From Mesorhizobium sp. B2-4-15 (GTDB lineage Bacteria > Pseudomonadota > Alphaproteobacteria > Rhizobiales > Rhizobiaceae): a stretch of DNA of 64,000 bases. Where the stretch lies: contig NZ_VFUZ01000007.1 of assembly GCF_006658505.1 (NCBI RefSeq), positions 62,001-126,000 of the forward strand. The letters are read 5' to 3'. The notes below the pieces were generated by a model. It worked only from the letters and a program-made list of their open reading frames with translations. It was not told the origin of the DNA and ran no database searches. A program made the position numbers and the translations under genes. Shown piece by piece: positions 48,512 to 57,222 of the stretch. Numbering within the stretch: the stretch's first letter is position 1; every line of letters starts with the position of its first letter.

Positions 48512-49360
48512 CTATCCTTTGACGGCGCCGGCGGTCAGGCCGGTGACGAGATAGCGTTGCAGGAAAGCGAAGAAGATGCAGACCGGGATCAGCGCCAGGA
48601 TGGATGCCGCCATCATCTGCCCCCAGTCGACGGCGAACTTGCCGATGAAGGTGAGCAGGCCGACGGCGAAGGTTTTCTGGTCGTCGCTGGAAATCAGCAT
48701 CAGCGCGAACAGAAGTTCGCTCCAGGCGGCAGTGAAGACAAAGCCCAGCGTGGCGCCCATGCCGGGCAGCGTCAGCGGCACGATCACGCGGCGCATGGCT
48801 TGAGCCCGCGTGCAGCCGTCGATCATCGCCGCCTCTTCCAGATCCTTCGGGATGCCGTCGAAGAAGGACTGCATGAGGAAGGTGGCGAAGGCGGTGTTGA
48901 AGGCGGTGTAGATGATGATCAGCCCGGTCAGGCTGTTGATCAGGCCGATCTGACCCATCACGCGGTAGATCGGCGGAATGACCATCACCAGCGGAAAGGT
49001 CTGGGTCAGCAGCAACAAGAGAGCTAATGCCGCCTTGCCGCGAAAGGTGAAACGCGACAAGGCGTAGCCGGCGAGCGTGGCTATGACCGTCACCAATGCC
49101 GCCGTCGACACCGAGACGATGACGCTGTTGAGGAAATAGCGTGGAAAATCGGTCGCCTCGAGCACGGTGACGAAGTTCTGTAACGTCACGTGAGACGGCC
49201 AGAACGTGACGCCTTCGGAATAGAGCAGCCGCTCCGGGGTGACCGAGATCTTCAGCGTCCAGTAGATCGGAAACAAGGCGAAGATCACATAAGCAGCGAT
49301 GGCCGCATAAAGGCCGATGCCGCCGAAGAAGCGTTGCGAGGTTGAGCGCCCTGCGATCAT
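48512..49360 (-). CDS. CUT1-type ABC importer permease (second subunit)
   Basis: 282 residues from the ATG at 49360, which overlaps the preceding permease's TGA (TGATG). Six transmembrane helices, and the EAA loop 'EEAAMIDGCTRAQAMRRVIVPLTLPG' (E-A-A-x-x-D-G-x10-P) that docks to the ATPase. MalG/UgpE-like. It pairs with the other permease to form the channel. The stop lies 4 bp before the ATPase start. Confidence 0.93.
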   Translation of the reverse strand: MIAGRSTSQRFFGGIGLYAAIAAYVIFALFPIYWTLKISVTPERLLYSEGVTFWPSHVTLQNFVTVLEATDFPRYFLNSVIVSVSTAALVTVIATLAGYALSRFTFRGKAALALLLLLTQTFPLVMVIPPIYRVMGQIGLINSLTGLIIIYTAFNTAFATFLMQSFFDGIPKDLEEAAMIDGCTRAQAMRRVIVPLTLPGMGATLGFVFTAAWSELLFALMLISSDDQKTFAVGLLTFIGKFAVDWGQMMAASILALIPVCIFFAFLQRYLVTGLTAGAVKG

Positions 49361-50283
49361 CAGACGTGCCTCACCAGCGAGCGGCGGATGGCGATCAGCG
49401 CAATCGCATAGGCGATGAGCAGGACGAGCAGCAGAACGGCCACCGCCGAGGCATAGCCCTTGTCCAGCGACTTGAACGCACTGACATAGATGTAGACCGG
49501 CACCGTGTTGGTCGAGCCGGCCGGCCCGCCCTCGGTCATGACGAAGATCAGGTCGGCGAAGGTGGCGATCCAGATGGTGCGCAGCATCACCGTAATGGCG
49601 ATGGTCGGCGCCAGAAATGGCAGCGTCACCTTGGTGAAGCGTTGCCATGGCGAAGCGCCGTCGATCGCCGCCGCCTCATGCAGTTCCGAAGGAATCGACT
49701 TCAGCGCCGCCAGAAGCGTGATGGCAAAGAACGGAATGCCGAACCAGATATTGGCGACGATCGGCCCCCACATCGCTGTGGCCGGATCGGAGAGTACGTT
49801 GGTCGGCTCGGCCTTCAGCCCCAATGCAAACAGCCAGTGCGGCAACGGACCGATGATCGGGTTGAACAACCAGGCCCAGGTCAGGCCCGACAGGAAGGAC
49901 GGCACCGCCCAGGGCAGGAACACCAGAGCCTGCACGATCTTGCGGCCCAAGAACGGCTTGTCGAGCAGCAGCGCCAGGCCAAGGCCGAGGAAGAACTGGA
50001 AGAACAGGCTTGCGACCGTCCACCACAGCGTGTTGACCAGCGCCTGTCCAAGTACCTGGTCCGACAGCATCGCCTGATACTGCCCGAGCCCGACATATTC
50101 CGACTTGAAGGCCGAGAATTTGCGGAAGGAATAGCTGATGCCGATGACCAGCGGCACGAGCAGCACCACGACCAGCAGGATGATCGCCGGGCTGAGATAG
50201 AGCCAGGGCTCGAACGCCGCATAGGAAAGCCGCTTCTTTCGCGGCCGGCCGGCGGATCGTATTTCGGAGACGGCATAGGTCAT
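49360..50283 (-). CDS. CUT1-type ABC importer permease (first subunit)
   Basis: 307 residues from the ATG at 50283. Six to seven transmembrane helices, with MalF/UgpA-type 'PLVIGISYSFRKF' and the EAA loop 'HEAAAIDGASPWQRFTKVTLPFLAP'. It precedes the other permease with a 1-base TGATG overlap. The 179-bp gap from the binding-protein gene is filled by a nested palindrome. Confidence 0.93.
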   Translation of the reverse strand: MTYAVSEIRSAGRPRKKRLSYAAFEPWLYLSPAIILLVVVLLVPLVIGISYSFRKFSAFKSEYVGLGQYQAMLSDQVLGQALVNTLWWTVASLFFQFFLGLGLALLLDKPFLGRKIVQALVFLPWAVPSFLSGLTWAWLFNPIIGPLPHWLFALGLKAEPTNVLSDPATAMWGPIVANIWFGIPFFAITLLAALKSIPSELHEAAAIDGASPWQRFTKVTLPFLAPTIAITVMLRTIWIATFADLIFVMTEGGPAGSTNTVPVYIYVSAFKSLDKGYASAVAVLLLVLLIAYAIALIAIRRSLVRHV

Positions 50284-50326
50284 TGGCGCTCGCAGTGGAA
50301 GATTGGTGCGACATGGCAACAGCTTC

Positions 50327-50452
50327 CTTCTCCCCGTTGACGGGGAGAAGATGCCGGCAGGCAGATGAGGGGCTGCGCGAACCTACGAGAGGATGGCGCC
50401 GCCCCTCATCCGTCACCTTGTGACACCTTCTCCCCGTGAAATGGGGAGAAGG
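50327..50452. repeat. 126-bp nested palindromic element
   Basis: Two terminal hairpins with CTTCTCCCCG / CGGGGAGAAG arms (50327-50350) and CCTTCTCCCC / GGGGAGAAGG arms (50426-50452) bracket a middle part with GAGGGGC...GCCCCTC arms. Elements with this CTTCTCCCCG core are frequent in rhizobial intergenic regions. It separates the binding-protein gene from the permeases in the operon. Confidence 0.75.
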
Positions 50453-50462
50453 AAGAAGGACG

Positions 50463-51740
50463 TCACTTCTTGTTCTTAGCCATCCAATCCTGCTGTTCCT
50501 TGGTCAGGAACGCTGCCCACTGGTCGGCGACTTCCTTGGCCGTCTTCTGGCCAAGCAAGACTTCCTGGAAGTTCTTGATCGCCACCTGGTCGACGAAATT
50601 GCCGAGGTTTTCCAGATGCGTCGGCGGCGTCACCATTTCATATTTGGAGCTGTCGCTCAGTTCCGTGAACCAGCCCTTGAACTGCTCGGTCTTGAAATGC
50701 GCGTCCTGGTCGGCGCCGTTGTGGATCGGGATGACACCGACTTCCTTGGCCCATTCCAGATTGTCTTTCGGCGAAAGCAGCGTCGCCATCAGCTTCCAGG
50801 CGTCGTCCTTGTGCTGCGAGTTGGCGAACATCGCCCAACCGGCGTAGCCGAGCGTCGGATAGGATTTGCCGCTTGGTCCGACCGGCAGCGGCGCCACGGC
50901 GAAGTCGTCGGCGCTCATCTTGTCGGCGATGCCGAGCAGCGCGTCCGGATCCTGGTTGAGCATGGCGCAGGTGCCGGAATAGAAGCCGGTGACGGTTTCG
51001 TTGAAACCCCAGCTTACCGAATCCTTTGGCGCCAGACCCTGCTTGTACATGTCGGCCAGCATTTGCAGGCCCTTGACCGACCCCTCCTCGTTGATGGTCG
51101 AGGTGCCGTCGTCGTTGAAATAGCCGCCCTTCCCGGCCGCAATGTTCATGAACATGTGCATGCCGTTGAAGGCACCGGGGCCGCCGCGCAGGCAGTAGCC
51201 ATATTTGCCTGGGATGGCGGAGATCTTCTTGGAGTCGGCGACGAACTCATCGAGCGTGGCCGGGGGGCCGTCGAGGCCGGCTTGCTTGAACAGCTTCTTG
51301 TTCCAGAACAGCGCGTTCACATAATAGCCGTAAGGGATCATGAACTGGGTGTTGTTGACCGTCGAGCCGAACTGCTTGGCGCGCTCGCCGAGCGTCTTGG
51401 CATCAGCCCATTTGGCCATATAGGGCCCGAGATCCTCGAGCTGGGCATTGTTGGCATAAAGGCCCATCCAGCGCTCCGGCATCTCGACCACGTCGGGCGT
51501 GTCGCCGGCCTGCACCATGGTCAGGAATTTCTCGAAGGCCTGTCCCCAGGGCAACGACACCAGTTCGATCTTGACGCCGGGATTGGCGGCTTCGAACTCG
51601 GCGATCTGCTTTTTCAGGAACTCGGTGCGCGGCGGGCTGGTGATGACTTCGACCATCTTGAGGGTCGAATCGGCCAGCGCGCTCCCGGCGGAAATCGCCA
51701 GCCCCGCAACGGTGGCAAGCATGACGGTCAGTTTTTTCAT
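50463..51740 (-). CDS. CUT1-type extracellular solute-binding protein (family 1)
   Basis: 425 residues from the ATG at 51740; the longer in-frame extension is not conserved-looking, and the real start has a Lys-rich signal peptide (about 1-24, ending ALA). Periplasmic-binding-protein type 2 features: 'GDTPDVVEMPERWMG', 'KYGYCLRGGPGAFNGMHM', 'TLGYAGWAMFANSQH'. It collects a solute for the ABC permeases. The specificity pocket cannot be read. It lies 29 bp after the PLP-lyase gene. Confidence 0.92.
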   Translation of the reverse strand: MKKLTVMLATVAGLAISAGSALADSTLKMVEVITSPPRTEFLKKQIAEFEAANPGVKIELVSLPWGQAFEKFLTMVQAGDTPDVVEMPERWMGLYANNAQLEDLGPYMAKWADAKTLGERAKQFGSTVNNTQFMIPYGYYVNALFWNKKLFKQAGLDGPPATLDEFVADSKKISAIPGKYGYCLRGGPGAFNGMHMFMNIAAGKGGYFNDDGTSTINEEGSVKGLQMLADMYKQGLAPKDSVSWGFNETVTGFYSGTCAMLNQDPDALLGIADKMSADDFAVAPLPVGPSGKSYPTLGYAGWAMFANSQHKDDAWKLMATLLSPKDNLEWAKEVGVIPIHNGADQDAHFKTEQFKGWFTELSDSSKYEMVTPPTHLENLGNFVDQVAIKNFQEVLLGQKTAKEVADQWAAFLTKEQQDWMAKNKK

Positions 51741-51769
51741 GTTCAAGACTCCCATTTTGAACCTGCTTG

Positions 51770-52957
51770 TTATTTTCTGGCTTTTTCGAAGGCCTGGGCG
51801 ATATCGGCCCAGAGGTCCTCGACACTTTCCAATCCGACATTGAAGCGGATGGTTCGGGGGCTGACGCCGAAGCGCGCCATCGAATTCAGTCCTGGCGTCT
51901 GCTCCAGCGACGCCTTGGCCGGCACGACCAGGCTCTCGTGCCCGCCCCAACTGACGCCGATGCGGAAATATTTCATCGCATCGACGAAAACCGGGATGTC
52001 GATATCGTCCGTCACCTGGAAAGAGAACAGGCCGGCATAGCCGGCAAGCGTCGCTTTGCCGGGATGGTTCGAATAGGCGGGATGGTTGACCCGCTCGACA
52101 TTGCCATGCGCCTTCAGCCGCTCGGCGATTGTGAGCCCGCTCTTCATATGATGCGGCAAACGCAACGGCAGCGTCCGCAGTCCACGCAACAGCAGCCAGG
52201 CCTCGAACGGCGACAGCTTGCCGCCGAGATAGGAGTACGTCTGCTCGTTGATATGCTTGATGTGCGCGGCCGAACCCGCCACTACGCCGGCGACGGTGTC
52301 GCTATGGCCGCCGAGATATTTCGAGGCCGAGTGCAGCACGAGATCGACGCCGTGCGAGATCGGCTTCTGGAAAACCGGCGTCGCCCAGGAATTGTCGATG
52401 GTGGTGACGATGCCCTGCTCCCTGGCCAGGCGGGTCAGGTGTGGCAGGTCCTGCAGCTCGAACATCATCGAGGTCGGGCTTTCCAGATAGAGCAGCTTGG
52501 CGCCGGGAAGTGCCGCCGCGACCGCATCGGGATAGGAACCGTCGACATAGTCGACCTTGATATTGAGGCGCGGCAGAAGCCGCTCGAAAAGGCGGTAGGC
52601 GTCGCCATAGCAATTGCGGACCGCAACGATGCGCTCGCCGGCGCCGACGAAGGCAAGCACGGTAGCGCTGATCGCAGCCATGCCACTTGAAAAGCCGCGC
52701 GCGGCCTCGGCGCCCTCGAGCGCGGCCACGCGCGCCTCGAACTCCATCACCGTCGGGTTGTCGCCGCGCGAATAGATCGGCTGCTTTCGTTTGCCGGCAA
52801 ACGTATCCGCCATTTCGGCATAGTTGGCGAAGGTGAACAGCGACGTCTGGTAGATCGGCGGCACCACCGCGCCACCAGGGAACGGTTCGTCATGCGCCAG
52901 AAGCGTCGCCGCCTCGGCAAGATAGTCGTGGTCGAAACCGGTCGGATGCTCGTTCAT
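51770..52957 (-). CDS. PLP-dependent Cys/Met-metabolism lyase (cystathionine beta-lyase / Met gamma-lyase fold)
   Basis: 395 residues, fold-type I PLP enzyme of the MetC/MetB/MdeA family. Motifs: 'YSRGDNPT', 'GFSSGMAAIS', 'TTIDNSWATP' (PLP-facing Asp) and SASKYLGGHSD, in which Lys forms the internal aldimine. 'GVSWGGHESLVVPA' is the C-terminal substrate-loop. The PLP phosphate-region residue pattern is ordinary. The exact reaction (C-S lyase, gamma-replacement or cleavage of a substrate imported by the ABC system) is not settled by sequence. Its ATG overlaps the upstream regulator gene by 4 bp. Confidence 0.88.
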   Translation of the reverse strand: MNEHPTGFDHDYLAEAATLLAHDEPFPGGAVVPPIYQTSLFTFANYAEMADTFAGKRKQPIYSRGDNPTVMEFEARVAALEGAEAARGFSSGMAAISATVLAFVGAGERIVAVRNCYGDAYRLFERLLPRLNIKVDYVDGSYPDAVAAALPGAKLLYLESPTSMMFELQDLPHLTRLAREQGIVTTIDNSWATPVFQKPISHGVDLVLHSASKYLGGHSDTVAGVVAGSAAHIKHINEQTYSYLGGKLSPFEAWLLLRGLRTLPLRLPHHMKSGLTIAERLKAHGNVERVNHPAYSNHPGKATLAGYAGLFSFQVTDDIDIPVFVDAMKYFRIGVSWGGHESLVVPAKASLEQTPGLNSMARFGVSPRTIRFNVGLESVEDLWADIAQAFEKARK

Positions 52958-53688
52958 GTCTGGCTCGGAAGTTTGAGTTTGGCCGCACCGCGCTTGAGGT
53001 CGTCCTCGACGGTGGCGATCAGCTTGAGCGCCTCGGCGCGCGCGCCTTGCGGGTCACGCGCGGCGATAAATTCGTAGATGGTGCGGTGGTAGGGAAAGCT
53101 GGCGTGGCCGAAGTCGCGCACGCCGAGCGGATGCTCCCAGAAGCGGTGGAACAGTTCGTGCATAGCGGCGATGATCTGTTCGAACAGCGGATTGCCCGAA
53201 ACCCTGTAGATCGCCTGGTGGAATTCCCAATCCTCTTCCGACGACATGCCGTCACGGGTGCGAAACGCCTGTTCCATGATGTCGAGCTTGCGTTCGATCT
53301 CGGCGATATCGGCTTGGCTCGCGCGCTCGGCGCAAAGGGCCGCCGCCTCAGCTTCCAGCGCACGGCGGATTTCCAGAGTCTGCATCAGGCTGGTGAAATC
53401 GTTGCCGCCCGCCAGCGTCAGCGGCATGTGCAGCATGTCAGGAGACACAGCCGCCTTGAGGTAGGTGCCACTGCCTTGCCGGCGCTCGACGAGACCGAGC
53501 CCTTCCCACCGCGTCAGTGCCTCGCGCACCGTGTTGCGGCTGACCTTCAGCCGCTCGGCCAGAATACGCTCCGTCGGCAGCCGCTCGCCGGGCTGCAGGG
53601 CTTCGGCACGCACAAAGCCCACCAAAGCCTTCAGCACGGCGTCGTCGCGCGCCGTCGTCTGAATGGGTGGCAGGCTGTTCTGGTCCAC
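52954..53688 (-). CDS. GntR-family (FadR/FCD type) transcriptional regulator
   Basis: 244 residues from the GTG at 53688. The longer frame starting upstream was rejected because a promoter (53721-53748) lies inside it. An N-terminal winged helix-turn-helix has 'LPTERILAERLKVSRNTVREALTRWEGLGLVERRQGSGTYL', the GntR signature. The C-terminal FCD domain (about 85-235) is helical with 'EFHQAIYRVSGNPLFEQII' and 'HRTIYEFIAARDP' metal/ligand residues. It probably represses this operon and is relieved by the pathway substrate or product. It overlaps the lyase gene by 4 bp (ATGA). Confidence 0.85.
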   Translation of the reverse strand: MDQNSLPPIQTTARDDAVLKALVGFVRAEALQPGERLPTERILAERLKVSRNTVREALTRWEGLGLVERRQGSGTYLKAAVSPDMLHMPLTLAGGNDFTSLMQTLEIRRALEAEAAALCAERASQADIAEIERKLDIMEQAFRTRDGMSSEEDWEFHQAIYRVSGNPLFEQIIAAMHELFHRFWEHPLGVRDFGHASFPYHRTIYEFIAARDPQGARAEALKLIATVEDDLKRGAAKLKLPSQT

Positions 53689-53700
53689 ATCAATTCCAAG

Positions 53701-53748
53701 TGGTTCAATGGTCCAACCAATTTCTACACAGAAGAAGGCCCCTGTCAA
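53701..53748 (-). promoter_or_regulatory. Promoter and operator of the GntR-lyase-ABC operon
   Basis: On the minus strand: TTGACA (plus 53743-53748), 16-bp spacer, TAGAAA (plus 53721-53726), with the start point expected near 53714. Overlapping it is TGGTTCAATGGTCCAACCA (53701-53719), with an inner TGGT-CCA-ACCA repeat, the TGGT/ACCA half-site pattern common in FadR-type operators. The regulator's GTG start is 13 bp downstream, so autoregulation is likely. Confidence 0.6.
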
Positions 53749-54200
53749 TCGCTTGTCAGGAGGCCATCGAATGTCTGCGAGAGGCACGGTCGGCGAGTGG
53801 CAAACAGCCTTATCGGTTGAAGTCGCCATAGTTCAGGAAGCGTTATTCAGATTTTCCGCGCATGAAAAAGCCCCTGATATTTCGGGCTTGGTACAGAGTC
53901 TTGAGTCCGTTTTGAAACAAAGGGGGCCGGTCGGCGTTTGGCAGCGGTACGAGGAGGCCACTATGTGCCAGCGCCGGCCGGCCGACCCCACGGACCCAGG
54001 AGATGCGGCGGACCTGAGCATCATGGGGTATTCGAGAGATCGAGCCGGCTATCTACCCTCGTGCCGGCTTCGTCTTGACCAGCACACTTGCGCAAGAGCT
54101 TATGAAAATCAACACTTTCTTAACCAAGGCTCGCGAATCGCTTGGATTAAGGTAAACGGGTAACCCTGTCGGGAGCGCATGGATAATCGAGCCTGGGCCG
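53749..54200. other. Intergenic region between the operon and pleD
   Basis: About 450 bp with no confident gene. A plus-strand frame from 53771 (AGGAGG 8 nt before) to 54163 has 130 codons but poor codon bias and crosses the terminator, so it is not called. Also present: an imperfect TTAACCAAG / CTTGGATTAA inverted repeat (54119-54151) and TTAA-rich sequence resembling CtrA half-sites. Confidence 0.4.
53865..53889 (-). terminator. Intrinsic terminator downstream of pleD on the minus strand
   Basis: AAGCCC-GAAATATCAG-GGGCTT followed by TTTTC on the minus strand. It lies 310 bp past the pleD stop (54201), which implies a long 3' region or a separate small RNA ending here. Confidence 0.6.
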
Positions 54201-55574
54201 TTACGCCGCTTTGGCGACGACGCGGTTGCGGCCGCCACTCTTGGCTTCATAGAGCGCGAGATCGGCACGCTTCATCAGCGCCGCCACCGTATCCACGCCC
54301 TTCAGTACCGACGACACGCCAACACTGACGGTGACCTCGATGGTCTTGCCATCGGCACCGAGGGCAAACGGCTTCTGGGCGATCTCGGCACGGATGCGTT
54401 CGGCCACCTTCTCGGCCACCGCGCCATCGGTGTCCGGCATGACCACCACGAACTCTTCGCCGCCGAAACGGCAGGCAAGGTCGATGCCGCGAACATTCTT
54501 GCGCAGCCGCCGCGCGAATTCCCGCAGCACCTCGTCACCGCCATCGTGGCCATGCGCGTCATTGATGGACTTGAAGCGGTCAAGATCGGTGATCATCACC
54601 GACAACGGCCGGCGCCGCGCCACGGCGCGGTCGAACAGCGTCTGCAGATGGCTGTCGAGATAGCGGCGGTTATGCAGCCCGGTCAGGCCGTCCGTTACCG
54701 CCATCTCGATGGTTTGGGTGACGCTGGCGCGCAATTGGTCATTGTAGCGCTTGCGGCGCACCTGGGTGCGCAGCCGTGCCGTCAGTTCCTGCTGGTCGAT
54801 CGGCCGCATCAGATAGTCGTTGATGCCGAGTTCGAGGCCGCGGATGATGCGCTCCTCCTCGCCCTCCTCCGCCAGGAGAATGATCGGCACGAAACGGGTT
54901 CGGTCGAGCGAGCGCAATTGCGAGCAGAGCCTGAGCGGATCGAAATCGGCGAAGGCCGTCGAGATCATCACGCATTCGTAGGGTGTCTCGGCGGCCTGGA
55001 AGAAACCGGCGTGTGGATCGCTGGTGACGTCGAGGTCGGCACGGTCGCGCAGCATCTTCTCGATGCGCTCGACCGACGATTTGCGCTCGTCGATCAAAAG
55101 CACTTTTGGCGTCGTGTCCTCGGATGCGAAATTGCGGCTGAGCAACTCTTCGATTCCGATGTTGCGGGTCGTCGAAGCGCGCAGCCTGAGCTCGTCGGTC
55201 AGAGACTTCAACCTGACCAGGCTCTTGACCCGCGTCATCAGCTGCAGGTCGTTCACGGGCTTGGTCAGGAAGTCGTCGGCGCCGGCTTCCAGCCCGCGCA
55301 CGCGGTCGGACACCTGGTCGAGCGCGGTGATCATCACCACCGGGATGTGCGATGTCGCCGGATCGCTCTTCAGCCGCCGGCAGACCTCGAACCCATCCAT
55401 GTCGGGCATCATAACATCCAGCAACACCACGTCGACCTTGCCGTTTTCGCAGGTCTCGATCGCGTCAAGCCCGTTGGTGGCGGTCAGCACCTCGAAATAT
55501 TCGGCCAGCAGCCGAACCTCCAGCAGCCTCACATTGGCAGGGATGTCGTCGACGACGAGGATCCGCGCGGTCAT
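54201..55574 (-). CDS. pleD: PleD-type response regulator / diguanylate cyclase
   Basis: 457 residues. Receiver 1 (about 1-120) has Asp53 in 'LLDVMMPDMDGFEV'. Receiver 2 (about 155-275) is degenerate as in PleD (STAFADFD at the acceptor site). The GGDEF domain has CRFGGEEF with an intact I-site R-G-I-D five residues before it. This is the standard PleD architecture, controlling the motile-to-sessile or flagellum/stalk transition via c-di-GMP after phosphorylation by DivJ/PleC-type kinases. It follows divK by 33 bp. Confidence 0.95.
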   Translation of the reverse strand: MTARILVVDDIPANVRLLEVRLLAEYFEVLTATNGLDAIETCENGKVDVVLLDVMMPDMDGFEVCRRLKSDPATSHIPVVMITALDQVSDRVRGLEAGADDFLTKPVNDLQLMTRVKSLVRLKSLTDELRLRASTTRNIGIEELLSRNFASEDTTPKVLLIDERKSSVERIEKMLRDRADLDVTSDPHAGFFQAAETPYECVMISTAFADFDPLRLCSQLRSLDRTRFVPIILLAEEGEEERIIRGLELGINDYLMRPIDQQELTARLRTQVRRKRYNDQLRASVTQTIEMAVTDGLTGLHNRRYLDSHLQTLFDRAVARRRPLSVMITDLDRFKSINDAHGHDGGDEVLREFARRLRKNVRGIDLACRFGGEEFVVVMPDTDGAVAEKVAERIRAEIAQKPFALGADGKTIEVTVSVGVSSVLKGVDTVAALMKRADLALYEAKSGGRNRVVAKAA

Positions 55575-55607
55575 TTCACAAGGCTCCGGCTCGGCTGGAA
55601 AGGCACA

Positions 55608-55985
55608 TCAGGCATCGCCCAGATAGGATTTGATGGTTTCGATGAAACGCGGCACCGAGATCGGCTTTGAGATATAGGCCTCGCAGCCGCCCTGGCGGAT
55701 GCGTTCCTCGTCCCCTTTCATCGCGAAGGCAGTCACCGCGATGACCGGGATGACATGCAGGTCGTCGTCTTCCTTCAGCCATTTGGTCACCTCCAGACCC
55801 GACACTTCGGGCAACTGGATGTCCATCAGGATGAGATCCGGCCGATGCTGGCGGGCAAGGTCGAGCGCCTCCAAACCATTGCGGGTGCGCACCGTCTCGT
55901 ATCCACTTGCTTCGATGAGGTCCCGAAAGAGCTTCATATTGAGCTCATTGTCCTCGACGATCATGACCTTCTTCGGCATCGACAT
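55608..55985 (-). CDS. divK: Single-domain response regulator DivK
   Basis: 125 residues (Met at 55985 or 55979). Entire protein is a receiver domain: '[18 protein letters not shown]', phospho-Asp55 in '[10 protein letters not shown]', and the nearly invariant DivK tail '[33 protein letters not shown]'. It acts on the CtrA pathway through PleC/DivJ/DivL. It is the first gene of the divK-pleD operon. Confidence 0.97.
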   Translation of the reverse strand: MSMPKKVMIVEDNELNMKLFRDLIEASGYETVRTRNGLEALDLARQHRPDLILMDIQLPEVSGLEVTKWLKEDDDLHVIPVIAVTAFAMKGDEERIRQGGCEAYISKPISVPRFIETIKSYLGDA

Positions 55986-56223
55986 CCCGTCCCGGTCGCC
56001 CTCCGCTCGAAGGCGGCCGTCATGCGTTCTTCCTCGAGCGCACCAAACCCTGCTTCACTATACGGCAATATGATTGACGAAACGGAAACCTATGGCTGCA
56101 AAGCAGCGCGATTTCCACCCCGTCTTCCCGCGCGTCGAAAAGGCGCGCCGCGTTGTAAAGCTTGCCGCAAACAACTCTTGCCATTACTGCGGAAGAGACT
56201 CATTCCGCATACCGAAGGTAGTG

Positions 56224-56523
56224 ATGGCAAACGCGGCGTCAATGCGCGAAGAGGCGGAAACCCTTGCCGTGAAGGCGCTGGGTTTCGTTGCCACCGATCC
56301 GGAGCTGTTGCCGCGTTTTCTGGCGATCACCGGAATAGAGGCGCATTCGATCCGCAGGGCCGCCGGCGAGCCGGGATTCCTGGCCGGCGTCCTGCAGTTC
56401 ATTCTCGCCCACGAGCCGACCCTGATGCGCTTTGCCGAGGAAACCGGTACGCCGCCGGCGGCCGTCGGCAAGGCGTTGCGCGCCTTGCCGCTCGGCGACG
56501 ACAACCATGAGCGTTCGATATGA
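56224..56523 (+). CDS. DUF3572 protein
   Basis: 99 residues from the ATG at 56224 (GAAGG upstream; a further Met lies at 56242). Helical with 'EEAETLAVKALGFVATDPELLPRFLAITG', 'GFLAGVLQFILAHEPTLMRFAEETGTPP' and 'VGKALRALPLG', the DUF3572 pattern of alphaproteobacteria. Function unknown. Divergent from divK and translationally coupled to the HAD gene by an ATGA overlap. Confidence 0.85.
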   Translation: MANAASMREEAETLAVKALGFVATDPELLPRFLAITGIEAHSIRRAAGEPGFLAGVLQFILAHEPTLMRFAEETGTPPAAVGKALRALPLGDDNHERSI

Positions 56524-57173
56524 GCGATGATCCGGAGACCGCGCGCCAGATCGAGGAGCTGGCGGCCGACGACCGGCCGCTGCTGGTGCTCGACGTCGAC
56601 GACGTCGTGCTCGAATTCATCCGCCCCTTTCCGCACTTCCTCAAGGCGCGCGGTTATGGCCTGACACTGGCGTCCTTCAGGCTGACCGGCAATATCGCCG
56701 AAACAGCCAGCGGCCGCCTGATCGAACAGCCGGAAGTCACGGCACTTCTGGGCGATTTCTTCGATGCGCAAGCCGATTGGCAGAGCATCACCGACGGTGC
56801 CGTGGAAGCCCTGGCAAGACTTGGCGACAACGCCGAGATCATCATGCTGACGGCCATGCCGCACAAGCATCGCGCCGTGCGCCGGGCCCATCTCGATGCC
56901 CTGGGGCTAAACTATCCGCTGCTGACCACTGAAATGGCCAAGGGACCAGCGGTGGCGAGGCTGCGCGGCCGTAGCAGCCGGCCGGTGGTTTTCGTCGACG
57001 ATCAGCCGCACAATCTGGCGTCGGTGCGGGAATCGGTCGCCGACGCAAATCTTTTCCACCTGATGGCCGACAATTCGCTACGTGCGTTCCTGCCGCCAGT
57101 CCCGGGCGACGTCATCGTCGTCCAGGACTGGCGCGAAGCCGGGCCGAAGATCGCGGGCGCGCTGGGGTTCTAA
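56520..57173 (+). CDS. HAD-like hydrolase of unknown function
   Basis: 217 residues. HAD motifs: 'LVLDVDDVV' (Asp25, Asp27), 'IIMLTAMPH' (motif II Thr) and 'PVVFVDDQPHN' (motif IV Asp-Asp). A mostly helical cap lies between residues ~45 and 95. The fold and motifs are complete, so it could be an active phosphatase. The start overlaps the DUF3572 stop by 4 bp, so the pair probably works together. Confidence 0.85.
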   Translation: MSDDPETARQIEELAADDRPLLVLDVDDVVLEFIRPFPHFLKARGYGLTLASFRLTGNIAETASGRLIEQPEVTALLGDFFDAQADWQSITDGAVEALARLGDNAEIIMLTAMPHKHRAVRRAHLDALGLNYPLLTTEMAKGPAVARLRGRSSRPVVFVDDQPHNLASVRESVADANLFHLMADNSLRAFLPPVPGDVIVVQDWREAGPKIAGALGF

Positions 57174-57222
57174 GGCAAATCGCCCAAAAGTGACTTTGGT
57201 TTCGGGATCGAGGGCTGAACCC

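Noticed and set aside
53771..54163. Plus-strand frame of 130 codons with AGGAGG before it
   Set aside because: Codon use is poor and the frame crosses an intrinsic terminator for the other strand; no motif is seen.
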